Assembly (NCBI RefSeq): GCF_000770305.1
Contig: NZ_JNVB01000040.1
Coordinates: 1-40,017, forward strand
Source of the DNA: Erwinia oleae
Lineage (GTDB): Bacteria; Pseudomonadota; Gammaproteobacteria; Enterobacterales; Enterobacteriaceae
Direction of reading: 5' to 3'
DNA: 40,017 nt
Translations under genes and position numbers: made by a program
Part shown: piece after piece, positions 15,270-24,343 of the stretch
How positions within the stretch are numbered: position 1 is the first letter of the stretch
Layout of the letters: every line of letters begins with the position of its first letter
The notes under the pieces: model-generated
The model's input: the letters and a program-made list of their open reading frames with translations, nothing else
Told to the model about the DNA's origin: nothing
The model's database searches: none

Positions 15270-16466
15270 ATGTCTTCCAGCGCAAATTCAGACGCAGTGA
15301 GCTATGCCACCTCTACCGCTAACGCTACCGCCGCCGACAGTGGCGATCGTATCGAGAGCATTCAGCTTTCGCTGGCTTTTTTGCCGCTGGCCACGCCGGT
15401 CAGCGACGCCAAAGTCCTGACCGGTCGCCAGAAACCGCTGACCGAAGTTGCCCTCATTTTCGCTGAGATCCGCAGCCGCGACGGTTTTGAAGGTATTGGC
15501 TTCAGCTACTCAAAACGCGCGGGCGGCCAGGGCATCTACGCCCACGCGAAAGAGATCGCCGACAACCTGTTGGGCGAAGATCCAAACGATATTGATAAAA
15601 TTTATACCAAACTGCTCTGGGCGGGCGCGTCAGTTGGCCGCAGCGGCATGGCGGTGCAGGCGATTTCGCCTTTCGATATCGCGCTGTGGGACATGAAAGC
15701 AAAGCGCGCCGGGCTGCCGCTCTCAAAGTTGCTGGGCGCCCATCGTGACTCCGTGCAGTGCTACAACACCTCCGGCGGCTTCCTGCACACGCCGCTCGAT
15801 CAGGTGCTGAAGAACGTGGTGATTTCGCAGGAGAGCGGCATCGGCGGTATCAAACTCAAGGTCGGGCAGCCCAACGCCGCTGAGGACATTCGCCGTCTGA
15901 TCGAAGTACGTAAGGCGCTGGGCGACGATTTTCCGTTAATGGTGGACGCCAATCAGCAGTGGGATCGCGAAACCGCGATTCGTATGGGCCGTAAAATGGA
16001 GGCGTTCAACCTGATCTGGATTGAGGAGCCGCTGGATGCGTACGACGTGCAAGGCCATGCGCAGCTGGCGGCGGCGCTGGATACGCCGATCGCTACCGGC
16101 GAGATGCTGACCAGCTTCCGTGAACACGAGCAGCTGATCCTTGGCAACGCCAGCGACGTCGTACAGCCCGACGCGCCGCGCGTCGGCGGTATATCACCGT
16201 TCCTGAAAATCATGGATCTGGCGGCGAAGCACGGCCGCAAACTGGCGCCGCATTTTGCCATGGAGGTGCACATCCATCTGGCGGCGGCCTACCCGCTGGA
16301 GCCGTGGCTGGAGCATTTCGAGTGGCTCAACCCATTGTTCAATGAACAGCTTGAACTGCGCGACGGACGGATGTGGATCTCTGACCGACACGGCTTGGGC
16401 TTCACGCTGAGCGAACAGGCGCGTAAATGGACCGTGTTGCAGTGCGAGTTTGGAAAAAATCCGTAG
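15270..16466 (+). CDS. L-talarate/galactarate dehydratase (TalrD/GalrD)
   Basis: A 398-residue enzyme of the enolase superfamily, mandelate racemase group. It dehydrates L-talarate and galactarate (m-galactarate) to 5-keto-4-deoxy-glucarate. The length and numbering agree with the Salmonella enzyme STM3697: Lys195 and Lys197 in GIKLKVG, metal ligands Asp226 (VDANQQWD), Glu252 (IEEPLD) and Glu278 (TGEML), and the base His328 in APHFAMEVH. All are intact. AAGGAG precedes the ATG. Upstream inverted repeats may be its operator. No dedicated transporter or aldolase gene lies beside it, so the pathway must be completed elsewhere; the minus-strand YfcC-type carrier downstream is convergent. Confidence 0.95.
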   Translation: MSSSANSDAVSYATSTANATAADSGDRIESIQLSLAFLPLATPVSDAKVLTGRQKPLTEVALIFAEIRSRDGFEGIGFSYSKRAGGQGIYAHAKEIADNLLGEDPNDIDKIYTKLLWAGASVGRSGMAVQAISPFDIALWDMKAKRAGLPLSKLLGAHRDSVQCYNTSGGFLHTPLDQVLKNVVISQESGIGGIKLKVGQPNAAEDIRRLIEVRKALGDDFPLMVDANQQWDRETAIRMGRKMEAFNLIWIEEPLDAYDVQGHAQLAAALDTPIATGEMLTSFREHEQLILGNASDVVQPDAPRVGGISPFLKIMDLAAKHGRKLAPHFAMEVHIHLAAAYPLEPWLEHFEWLNPLFNEQLELRDGRMWISDRHGLGFTLSEQARKWTVLQCEFGKNP

Positions 16467-16473
16467 CGTTTGC

Positions 16474-16505
16474 CGGTCGCGCACCAATAATCAGGTGCGC
16501 GACCG
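16474..16505. terminator. bidirectional terminator hairpin between convergent genes
   Basis: A perfect 12-bp stem (CGGTCGCGCACC at 16474-16485, GGTGCGCGACCG at 16494-16505) with an 8-base loop fills the 45-base gap between the convergent dehydratase and YfcC-type genes. T tracts are poor on both strands. Confidence 0.65.
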
Positions 16506-16511
16506 ATTGTA

Positions 16512-17897
16512 CTAAAATGGCCCCCACTTGATAGCGACACCGATCAGCAGCATCACCACGCAGATCGCAAACCAGACGGCGACCAGCGGCGCGACAAAGC
16601 GCAGCCACTTGCCGAAGGAGACGTTGGCGGTCGCCAGCACCGCCATCAGCACGCCAGAGGTCGGGCTGATGCTGTTGACAATTCCTTCGCCCAGCAACAC
16701 GGTTTGCACCATCACCTGACGCGTCAGACCGAGGTTGTCGCCCAGCGGCGTGAAGATCGGTACCAGCAGCGCCGACTCTCCGGAGCCTGAGGAGATGCCG
16801 AAATGCATCAGCGCCGCGCTGATAAACATGCCGATGGTGGCCCCTGACGGAGGAATCGGCGCCAGCAAATCAGAGAGGAAGCCAACGATAGGATCGAGCA
16901 CGTCGCCCTGCTGCAACACCAGCGAAATCGCCCCGGCCATGCCGACGATAAACGCGCCTTTGACCAGTTTCGCGCAGCCACTGAGGAAGGTGTTGGCAAT
17001 GTCGGAACCGGACATCCGCCCGATAATGCCCACCACCACCGCCAGCAGCACAAACATCGCCGACATCTCATTGGTTTCCCAATGGTAGCGGATCACGCCG
17101 CCGATAAAGATCAGCAGCGCCACTACCACGGTGGCGAGGATCAGTTTATGCCGTCCCGTCACCTGGTGGATTTCACCCGCCTCAATCGGCTGCGTGGGAC
17201 GCAGGTTTCCCTCCCGACGCGCGCGGCGCAGGCTGCGGATCAGAAACAACACGGCGCTGACCACAAACAGCAGGCAGGTCAGGCCGCGCAGCAACATCCC
17301 TGAAAAGAGCGGCAGCTGCGCAAGATGCTGAGTCAGACCGGTGGTGGCCGGATTCATGATGGCGACGTTAAAACCGGCGGCGCAGGTCAGGTAGACCAGC
17401 GACGCGCCGAGAATCGGCGGCAGGCCCAGCGATCGCGCCACCAGCAGCCCGATAGGCACGAACGCCACCACCGCGTTGACCACCACGCCCGTGGTGCCCA
17501 GCAGGGCGAATATGGCCCCGAAGATCAACACAATACGCGTATCGCTCAGGCGCGTACTTCGTGACAGCGCGTTCAGCGCCGTAGCAATCGCGCCGGTCGC
17601 CTCCACCACCGCCAGCACGCCGCCGGTGAAGAGGATCAGAAAAATCACCGAGGCGGATTTCACCATCCCTTTGGCGATAGCGGTGAAGATCTCCAGAGGA
17701 TATACGCCTGCCTGCGGCACCGCATGCAGGCTGCCTTTCACCGCAAACTTGATGCCTTCACGCGTGACATAATCAAATTTTCCCGCCGGGATCAGCCACG
17801 TCGCAATCGTCGCCACCACCAGAATGATAAACAGCAACAGATAGGGGCTTTGTTCGCTGGACGGCGGGGTGGAAGTCCTGGTGTTTACCTGCGGCAT
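16512..17897 (-). CDS. YfcC family (DcuC/ArcD-like) membrane transporter
   Basis: A 461-residue protein with 11-12 hydrophobic segments of the YfcC group within the C4-dicarboxylate/arginine-ornithine carrier clan. Typical elements are WLIPAGKFDYVTREG after helix 1, LFTGGVLAVVEATGAI, and SSGSGESALLVPIFTPLGDNLGL and GEGIVNSISPTSGVLMAVLA in the second half. Members are thought to carry dicarboxylates or amino acids or peptides. It overlaps the end of the M20 peptidase gene by 13 bases, so the two form an operon; this suggests it imports the peptide or conjugate that the peptidase cleaves. Confidence 0.85.
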   Translation of the reverse strand: MPQVNTRTSTPPSSEQSPYLLLFIILVVATIATWLIPAGKFDYVTREGIKFAVKGSLHAVPQAGVYPLEIFTAIAKGMVKSASVIFLILFTGGVLAVVEATGAIATALNALSRSTRLSDTRIVLIFGAIFALLGTTGVVVNAVVAFVPIGLLVARSLGLPPILGASLVYLTCAAGFNVAIMNPATTGLTQHLAQLPLFSGMLLRGLTCLLFVVSAVLFLIRSLRRARREGNLRPTQPIEAGEIHQVTGRHKLILATVVVALLIFIGGVIRYHWETNEMSAMFVLLAVVVGIIGRMSGSDIANTFLSGCAKLVKGAFIVGMAGAISLVLQQGDVLDPIVGFLSDLLAPIPPSGATIGMFISAALMHFGISSGSGESALLVPIFTPLGDNLGLTRQVMVQTVLLGEGIVNSISPTSGVLMAVLATANVSFGKWLRFVAPLVAVWFAICVVMLLIGVAIKWGPF

Positions 17898-19036
17898 GCG
17901 TCCTCCTTATCGCGGGTGATCTCCAGCAGCAAACCGGCCAGCAACGCCGTGCGCGGTACGATGTCGGCAATGATAATATGTTCATGTCTGGCATGAATGC
18001 CTGCGCCGGTGGCACCCAGCCCGTCGAGCGTGGGTATGCCCAGCGCGGCGGTATAGTTGCCGTCGCTGCCGCCGCCGACCGCTTTTCCTTCCACGGCGAA
18101 GCCAAGCGCCTGCGCCACACGCTGCGCCTGCGCCAGTAGCGCCAGCGAAGCCGGTGTCTGCTGCATCGGAGGACGCGACTGCTCGCCGCTCACCGTCAGC
18201 GTAATCCCGTCAAGGCAGGGCGAAAGCTGGCTGATGGCCTGATGAATACGCTGCGCTTCTGCCTCGCTGGTGACCCGCGTATCAATGCCAAGCTCGGCCC
18301 GATCGGCCACCACGTTGATGCGACTGCCGCCGCGCGCGATACCTACGTTGACCGTTGTGCCGCGTTCCGGGGTGTTCAGCCCGTGCAGGTAGAGGATCTG
18401 CTGCGCCATTTCCTGAACTGCGCTGATCCCCTCTTCCGGGTTGTTTCCCGCATGGGCGGCAAAACCGGTGATGGCAACGTCGTAGCGTCCGGTGCCTTTG
18501 CGGGCAATCTTCAGCGCGCCGTCGCCCGCTGTCGCCGGTTCCACTACCAGTACCTGCGCAGAGCCACGAGCGTGATCGGCTATCCAGCCGCTGGAGCAGG
18601 GGCTACCCAGCTCTTCGTCGCTGTTGCAGAGAAAAACAATTCGCCCGGCAAGTCCTTCAGTCGCCACCAGCGCGCGCACCGCCCAGATGGCCTGCACCAG
18701 ACCGGCCTTCATATCCAGCACGCCGGGGCCGTGCAGCCTGCCCTCTTCTTCGCGCAGCGGCAGCTCGCCGTTGTCCCAGACCGTATCAAAATGCCCGAGG
18801 AGGGTGGTCTGTGGGCCGCTGTCGCCCAGCGAGAATTTGAGCAGGTTGCCATAGTCCTGCTGAGGTTCAACCTGCGCCGCGATGCCAAGCCGCTGCTGCA
18901 TAATGCTTTGCAGAACATCGCCGCAGCGATCCACCGCGTCTTTATCCGTCGAGGGCGATTCTGCCAGCACCAGTCGTTTGATATCAGCCAGAATTTCATC
19001 GGCATGCTGCGTTAAATAATTTTTTATCTTTTCCAT
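17885..19036 (-). CDS. M20 family metallopeptidase (glutamate carboxypeptidase/CPG2-like)
   Basis: A 383-residue dizinc peptidase. HFDTVW (His82, catalytic Asp84), GPGVLDMKAG (bridging Asp108), NSDEELGS (general base Glu141, ligand Glu142), VEPA (Glu166) and the C-terminal GAGIHARHEHI give the full set of M20 ligands and catalytic residues. GFAAHAGNNP lies in the dimerisation domain. The closest type is carboxypeptidase G2, which removes C-terminal glutamate from folates and other N-acyl conjugates; the substrate here is not known. It has no signal peptide, so it is cytoplasmic. It is first in an operon with the YfcC-type carrier and divergent from a LysR regulator. Confidence 0.9.
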   Translation of the reverse strand: MEKIKNYLTQHADEILADIKRLVLAESPSTDKDAVDRCGDVLQSIMQQRLGIAAQVEPQQDYGNLLKFSLGDSGPQTTLLGHFDTVWDNGELPLREEEGRLHGPGVLDMKAGLVQAIWAVRALVATEGLAGRIVFLCNSDEELGSPCSSGWIADHARGSAQVLVVEPATAGDGALKIARKGTGRYDVAITGFAAHAGNNPEEGISAVQEMAQQILYLHGLNTPERGTTVNVGIARGGSRINVVADRAELGIDTRVTSEAEAQRIHQAISQLSPCLDGITLTVSGEQSRPPMQQTPASLALLAQAQRVAQALGFAVEGKAVGGGSDGNYTAALGIPTLDGLGATGAGIHARHEHIIIADIVPRTALLAGLLLEITRDKEDACRR

Positions 19037-19075
19037 GCTATTACCCGCCTGTCAGAGTGGAGTAAAGCAGTATGT

Positions 19076-19088
19076 GCAGAAATTCTGC
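19076..19088. promoter_or_regulatory. candidate LysR operator in the divergent region
   Basis: GCAGAA-A-TTCTGC is a perfect palindrome with a one-base centre. A second dyad, TGTTG (19119-19123) and CAACA (19133-19137), has the wider spacing typical of LysR sites. Both lie in the 118 bases between the M20 gene and its divergent LysR gene. Confidence 0.4.
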
Positions 19089-19154
19089 TCAAAAAGAATG
19101 TCGTGTAACTGCTAATATTGTTGTCCTGAGAGCAACAGTTGCCTGGAAAGTGTG

Positions 19155-20069
19155 ATGTCGTCTATATGGCCGGAAAAATCCATAAGTTATCTGTATGAAG
19201 TGGGCGTTCAGGGTGGGATCCGCCGGGCGGCAGATATGCTTGGCGTGAACCCGTCGGTGATCAGTCGGCAGATTGCGCTGCTGTCGCGAACCATGCAGCT
19301 TCCTTTGCTTGAGCGCCGCGGGCGCAGCGTGGTGCTGACCGAGGCGGGCAGGATGCTGGCGGAGGATTACGCGCAGACCAGCGCGCGCCGCAACAAGCTC
19401 TCCCGCCAGCTCAGCGATATGCGTCATATGCGCGGCGGCTCCGTATCCCTTCGTGTCGGGCAGGGAATGGTTGAGGATGTAATACAGCACGTTATTCGGG
19501 AGTTCTCTGTCGCCTGGCCCGGCGTGTTTGTCGATATTATGTCCGGCGACATGCAAACCACCCTGACGCTGATCGCCAGAGGCGAAGTCGATATGGCCGT
19601 GGCTTTTGGTCCGATGGGCTCTGCGGCCCTGAAACGCCACAGTTTTCATCGCGGCCCCATTTGCGCCATCGTGCAGCCGGAACATCCTGTTGCCCGCCTG
19701 AGTCAGGTCACCGTTGAGGCGTTAACGCATCACAGACTGATTGCCATGAGCGATAACTTTGGGCTGCAACATCACATCAACGCCATGTTCAAAAGTGAGG
19801 GGCTGATTTTTACGCCGCACTACTGTTGCAACCTGTTTTCCAGCGCTATTGCGCTCAGCCAGGCCGGCCTGGGGATTGCTTTTATGACCGCGCATACGGT
19901 GAAAATGCCGCTGCGCCAGGGCAGCCTGGTGGCGGTGCCAATCGACCACCGCATTGCGCAGGAAAGCCAGTGCCATTTGCTGCGCAGCGCCGACCGGCGT
20001 CTCACGCCCGCCGCGCACTTCCTCTGGCAGCTGCTGAGTAAATTTTTTAACGCCGTTGAAGCGCGATGA
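19155..20069 (+). CDS. LysR-type transcriptional regulator
   Basis: A 304-residue LysR regulator. The DNA-binding domain covers residues 1-65 (GGIRRAADMLGVNPSVISRQ, then LLERRGRSVVLTEAGRMLAED), and the effector domain runs from about 90 to 295. GTG at 19152 and ATG at 19155 are both possible after GGAAAG; I choose ATG. It is divergent from the M20 peptidase and YfcC-type carrier operon and probably regulates it, with a substrate or product as effector. Confidence 0.88.
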   Translation: MSSIWPEKSISYLYEVGVQGGIRRAADMLGVNPSVISRQIALLSRTMQLPLLERRGRSVVLTEAGRMLAEDYAQTSARRNKLSRQLSDMRHMRGGSVSLRVGQGMVEDVIQHVIREFSVAWPGVFVDIMSGDMQTTLTLIARGEVDMAVAFGPMGSAALKRHSFHRGPICAIVQPEHPVARLSQVTVEALTHHRLIAMSDNFGLQHHINAMFKSEGLIFTPHYCCNLFSSAIALSQAGLGIAFMTAHTVKMPLRQGSLVAVPIDHRIAQESQCHLLRSADRRLTPAAHFLWQLLSKFFNAVEAR

Positions 20070-20081
20070 TTTCCATGCGGC

Positions 20082-20450
20082 TTAAGGCTGCACGCAATCG
20101 TAGTCGCCGGAAATTTTTATCTGGCTGCGGCTGGTTCTGACGATCTCTGCATGCAGCTGCCCCGGGCCGCCCTGTTTCACGTAGTCCATTTTGTAATCGC
20201 CCTGGAATTTTGTGGCGGCAACGATCCAGTGTGTCTTCACGTTATCCCAATCGCCCTCTTTCTTCAGAAAGGTGATTTTCTGCACCTTTGGCTTTACGCC
20301 GTTGATACGGATCTGCTCTTTATTGCCGGAAGAATGGGTGAAAATGAACTTGCCGCAGGTCATAAACGGCGCGTCATTTTTTGCGGCCTCCGCATGAGCG
20401 GCGAGCAGTAAGAGGGGAAGCAGCAGGTTAAAATAAGATTTACAGGTCAC
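20082..20450 (-). CDS. small exported protein, 122 aa, unknown function
   Basis: Not recognised. A GTG start at 20450 gives a clean signal peptide (VTCKSYFNLLLPLLLLAAHAEA) with cleavage near residue 22; an ATG at 20579 would overlap the amidohydrolase gene and its terminator. AGGAG lies 11 bases before the GTG, a long spacing. The mature protein of about 100 residues has two cysteines (MTCGKF and DYDCVQP) that may form a disulphide, and looks beta-rich. It is convergent with the LysR gene, 12 bases away. Confidence 0.6.
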   Translation of the reverse strand: MTCKSYFNLLLPLLLLAAHAEAAKNDAPFMTCGKFIFTHSSGNKEQIRINGVKPKVQKITFLKKEGDWDNVKTHWIVAATKFQGDYKMDYVKQGGPGQLHAEIVRTSRSQIKISGDYDCVQP

Positions 20451-20497
20451 CGTATGACGCGCTCCTGAGAGGAAACAGTGCTTAAAGCGTAGCACGC

Positions 20498-20525
20498 AAA
20501 AAAACGGAGACGTAAAACGTCTCCG
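20498..20525 (-). terminator. intrinsic terminator of the M20D amidohydrolase gene
   Basis: On the minus strand an 8-bp stem (20525-20518 with 20512-20505, CGGAGACG/CGTCTCCG), with a 5-base loop, runs into seven T residues (20504-20498). It lies 11 bases after the stop of the amidohydrolase gene. Confidence 0.9.
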
Positions 20526-20535
20526 GCAGGTGTGA

Positions 20536-21720
20536 TCAGAACGCGTCCTGTTCAAGATAGCGCCATGCGTACTGCGCATACAGTTCCGCCCCGTTGATCA
20601 TCACATCTTCATCAATATTGAAGGCGCCGTGATGGTGTGCCCGATCGCTCCCTTTCTCCCGGTTGCGGCAGCCCAGCAGCGCAAAGCAGCCGGGAATATT
20701 TTCCAGATAAAAGCTGAAGTCTTCGCCGCCGGTGGTCGGCTTTTCTGCAAACAACGCCTTTTCGCCAAACGCGTCGCCAATCACCGACTGCGCCAGCAAC
20801 GCGCTGCGCGCCTCGTTAATGACCGGCAGCGTGCCATAAGTGTATGCCACCTCCGCTGTGGCGCCGTAAACGGCGGCGGTGTGCTGCGCATAGCGCTCAA
20901 TCGCCGCCCGCAGACGCTCGCGCGTGGCAACGTCAAAGCAGCGCACCGTGCCGTCAAGCTGCGCGTTTTCCGCGATCACGTTGAAACGTGTTCCCACCTC
21001 CATGCGCCCGATAGTCACCACCGCCGACGCCAGCGGCGAGGTTTCTCGCGCCACAATGGCCTGGAGATTCATCACAAACGCCGAGGCCACTACCGCCGCA
21101 TCAATGCAGGCTTCCGGCATTGAGCCGTGCCCGCCGCGCCCTTTGAACGTCACCCTGAGCAGATCGGCAGAGGCGAAGCTCGACCCTGCGTTGCAGGAAA
21201 TTTTCCCTGAATCGGTGGTGGTCCAGATATGCATGCCAAACACGTTATCCACGCCCCCGATCGCACCCTGCTTTACCATGGCTTTTGCGCCTTCAGCAAT
21301 CTCCTCGGCGGGCTGGAAGATCAGCCGCACGCTGCCGCGTAGCGCTTCGCGGTTCTCCTGTAGCGCAATGGCCGCCGTCAGCAGCATCGCCGTGTGCGCA
21401 TCATGACCGCAGGCATGCATGATGCCGTCGGTGCCGGATTTGTAGCTCAAGCCGTCATTCAGTTCCTGAACCGGTAGCGCATCCATGTCGGCGCGAAGCG
21501 CCACCGTTTTACCGGGTTTGCCACCGGTGATCTCCGCGATCGCGCCGGTAGGTTCGGTTAAGCGGTAGCGAATACCCGCTTTTTCCAGCGCCTGCGCAAC
21601 TTTTTGTGTGGTGCGGACTTCCTCCCAGGGCAGTTCCGGGTGTGCATGCAGATCGCGTCGAAAGGCGATCATTGCCTGGCTGTGCGTGCGTACTGACTGC
21701 GAAATCGCTTTATTAATCAT
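20536..21720 (-). CDS. M20D amidohydrolase (N-acyl-amino-acid/hippurate hydrolase type)
   Basis: A 394-residue metal-dependent amidohydrolase of the HipO/AbgB/IAA-amino acid hydrolase family. Signatures in order are RRDLHAHPEL near residue 21, RADMDALPV, HACGHDAHTAML (Cys-x-His metal ligands), FQPAEE, GRGGHGSMPE in the dimerisation domain and a C-terminal HHHGAFNIDED supplying the last histidine. It removes an acyl group from N-acyl amino acids; the natural substrate is unknown. It is cytoplasmic with no signal peptide. It follows the gene for an unassigned membrane protein on the same strand by 84 bases. Confidence 0.9.
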   Translation of the reverse strand: MINKAISQSVRTHSQAMIAFRRDLHAHPELPWEEVRTTQKVAQALEKAGIRYRLTEPTGAIAEITGGKPGKTVALRADMDALPVQELNDGLSYKSGTDGIMHACGHDAHTAMLLTAAIALQENREALRGSVRLIFQPAEEIAEGAKAMVKQGAIGGVDNVFGMHIWTTTDSGKISCNAGSSFASADLLRVTFKGRGGHGSMPEACIDAAVVASAFVMNLQAIVARETSPLASAVVTIGRMEVGTRFNVIAENAQLDGTVRCFDVATRERLRAAIERYAQHTAAVYGATAEVAYTYGTLPVINEARSALLAQSVIGDAFGEKALFAEKPTTGGEDFSFYLENIPGCFALLGCRNREKGSDRAHHHGAFNIDEDVMINGAELYAQYAWRYLEQDAF

Positions 21721-21804
21721 AAAATTACCTGTCCCTTATCATTTTCACCGTGGGGGAGATAACCTCCCCGCCCTTACGGATGTATTGGTAATCGATCCGA
21801 CTGT

Positions 21805-23022
21805 TCAGCCAGCCAGCGGCGTAAGATAACCGACCATGATGCCGGCGAGCACTACGGACACCAGGGTAACGGAAACAAAACCGCCGACCAGCATCGGTGC
21901 CAGCATATGCTGCATCAATACTTCGCGCTCTTTTTCATCCTGCGTCAGCGCGGTGACGGCTTCGTTAGTGATAATGTAATCAGCCGGGAAGCCGTACATG
22001 GCGGTGAGTGAGATGGCAAACGCCATTTCCGTACTTACGCCAAAGGCTCTGCCCGCCAGCCAGGAGACAATAAACATGCCGACAACGGCGGTGGCGATAA
22101 GCACCACCATCGGAAAAAGCAGCCGTAGCAGCATCTCCGGCGTGGCGCGGTTCAACGTGTCGAAGATGAAAAGCATCAGCGCCATCACCGCAAAGCCGAA
22201 GCCGTTCGCCTTCTGCAACGGCTGTTTTTCCAGAAAACCTAACGAGGTCGCTATCACCCCGAACAGCAGGCACAGTACAAACGGACTAATGGACATCACC
22301 GGCGCCAGCCAGCCAGAGACGGCCCAGGCGCAGCAACTCACCACAGCGAGGCGAAAAAATTTGAAGTAGCTGGTGTTATAACGCGCCGGAAATGCGCTAA
22401 AAAGGTGCGGCATCGGCTCGTCTGCGGAGATCTGCACGCGCTCATCCGGCAGCGGCACGTCTGCGTCTGGCTGCCACTCGCCGCGTCGGTACTGGTACAA
22501 CACGCGGCGACCTTCACGCTGTAGCATGATGGCGGTCAGCGGATAACCCGCAAACCCCTGCATCACGTAAATCAAAATAGCGAATACCGACAGATCGACC
22601 AGCCCGGCGCTGGCCGCGCCTTTGGACATGATCAGGGCGGAGACGATGCCGCCAACCAGCGGTGGGATAGTGACAATCGCGGTATTGGTATCAAAAAACA
22701 GCAGGCAGGCGACACAGACCGCCGCCACGATCCCGGCAATGCCGGAGAGCGAAATGACAATCGTTTTCCACTGCCGCAGCAGTTCCGGCACCGACAGCAG
22801 CGTACCCATATTAGTGATCAGCAGATACATCAACAGCACCGCGACGACGGTGGGAATACCGGCGATGCTGATGATATCTTTTGGAAAGAAGCTCCAGTAA
22901 CCAAGCAGAAACAGCACGGCGCAGACAAAAACAGACGGGATCCAGGCCCTGGTTTTCACGGAGACAACGTCGCCGATATACAGGATGCCGGTGATGAGCA
23001 ACAGCGCGAACATCTGTGACAT
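21805..23022 (-). CDS. polytopic membrane protein, putative transporter
   Basis: A 405-residue protein with about ten hydrophobic segments in two halves separated by a cytoplasmic loop (residues about 180-225, charged, containing YQYRRGEWQPDADVPLPDE). I do not recognise the family. The conserved-looking end of the second half, MAFAISLTAMYGFPADYI followed by TNEAVTAL, resembles the substrate helices of ion-coupled carriers. The start ATG at 23022 is preferred over 23178, since the extra 52 residues do not look like a real N-terminus. It precedes an M20D amidohydrolase, and a LysR gene is divergent, so import of an N-acyl amino acid or similar conjugate is an inference. Confidence 0.75.
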   Translation of the reverse strand: MSQMFALLLITGILYIGDVVSVKTRAWIPSVFVCAVLFLLGYWSFFPKDIISIAGIPTVVAVLLMYLLITNMGTLLSVPELLRQWKTIVISLSGIAGIVAAVCVACLLFFDTNTAIVTIPPLVGGIVSALIMSKGAASAGLVDLSVFAILIYVMQGFAGYPLTAIMLQREGRRVLYQYRRGEWQPDADVPLPDERVQISADEPMPHLFSAFPARYNTSYFKFFRLAVVSCCAWAVSGWLAPVMSISPFVLCLLFGVIATSLGFLEKQPLQKANGFGFAVMALMLFIFDTLNRATPEMLLRLLFPMVVLIATAVVGMFIVSWLAGRAFGVSTEMAFAISLTAMYGFPADYIITNEAVTALTQDEKEREVLMQHMLAPMLVGGFVSVTLVSVVLAGIMVGYLTPLAG

Positions 23023-23358
23023 GTTTAAAATCCATTTTAATTGGTTATAAAAAGCGATTACCCGGCAATAAACGCCAGAAATCAGCCTAACCTTCCATAA
23101 GGTGGCGATGCCACACGCGTCTTTCAGTAAGAACGCGACGCCGTCAGGAACACTGACGAACAATTTGATAATAAACACATTATTTCGATCGGGTAAACCT
23201 TTTATCTACGATGAGGCCTGACCTCGTTGTACATTCTGAAGCAAATTATTGGCGTGGGGAGTTAACGCCTCACCGTGTCTCTTCCGCCCAACGGCCCGAA
23301 TGCTTTACTATGAGGTTCTGTTCATTAATAACGTGTGTTAAACGTTAACCGGAATAAC

Positions 23359-24276
23359 ATGGCTATGAAAGATCTGCCGCCCGGCGCGACGCTGCGCGCC
23401 TTTGAGGTTGCCACGCGGCACGCAACCTTCACCGCCGCCGCCGAAGAACTGCACATTACCCAAAGCGCGGTGAGTCATCAGTTAAAAAATCTGGAAGATC
23501 TGTGGGGATTGCAGCTCTTTCAACGCGGCAGGTCGTTAAGCCTGACGCCCGCCGGTGCGGCGCTCGCGCCCATCGTACGGGAATTTTTTACCCGTCTGGA
23601 AGCGACCCTGTCCGATTTGCGTGAGCAAAAAGGTAAAGTGCGCCTGAGCGTCAGCACCACCTACTCCTTCGCACTGAAATGGCTGCTGCCGCGTATACCG
23701 GATTTGTCACGTCAGCATCCTGAAATTCTGCTCACGCTGGAAACCACCGATAAAGCGATTAACTTTGCGGACAGCGAATCAGACGTGGCGATCCGTTTTG
23801 GTCAGGGCAACTACCCGGCGCTGTTTTCAGAATTCCTGTTTCGTGAACAGATCTTCCCGGTCGCCAGCCCCGATTTACTTAACCGCTTCGGCGTACCGCA
23901 TGAACCGGCAGAACTGCTGCGTTATCCGCTGCTGACGCGCGATGGCGCCGATCTGGTGCCAAAATGGGAGGTGTGGTTCCAGCACGTGGGTACCACGATT
24001 TCTGCGCTGCGTGAAAGCGTCCGCTTTGCGGATACCAATATGACCCTTGAGGCGGCGCTGTTGGGCCAGGGGATTGCGCTGGCCCGCAGTGGGCATGTCG
24101 AGGCGGAGATCGGCAGCGGCGCGCTGGTGAGATTGTTTGACGTGCCCTTTTCTTCGCCGGTCGCCTACTATTTCGTCTGCCCGAAAGGCATTGAATCACA
24201 GCCACACATTATTAACTTTCGCCACTGGCTTCTTCAGGCATCTGAAAAGGCGCAGCAAAGCTATGGGCAGGCATGA
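23359..24276 (+). CDS. LysR-type transcriptional regulator (GcvA-like)
   Basis: A 305-residue LysR regulator with the GcvA-type DNA-binding domain: residues 5-65 include LPPGATLRAFEVATRHATF then LHITQSAVSHQLKNLED. The effector domain (about 95-300) includes VAIRFGQGNYP, usual in this subgroup. ATG at 23359 follows GGAA; an in-frame ATG at 23335 has no ribosome site. It is divergent from the membrane protein and M20D amidohydrolase genes and probably controls them. Confidence 0.88.
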   Translation: MAMKDLPPGATLRAFEVATRHATFTAAAEELHITQSAVSHQLKNLEDLWGLQLFQRGRSLSLTPAGAALAPIVREFFTRLEATLSDLREQKGKVRLSVSTTYSFALKWLLPRIPDLSRQHPEILLTLETTDKAINFADSESDVAIRFGQGNYPALFSEFLFREQIFPVASPDLLNRFGVPHEPAELLRYPLLTRDGADLVPKWEVWFQHVGTTISALRESVRFADTNMTLEAALLGQGIALARSGHVEAEIGSGALVRLFDVPFSSPVAYYFVCPKGIESQPHIINFRHWLLQASEKAQQSYGQA

Positions 24277-24343
24277 GTTTTTGCTCATGACCTGATGAGG
24301 AGACATCGTTTCACTAAACGGTCGGAGATGCTTAAGCTAAGGT

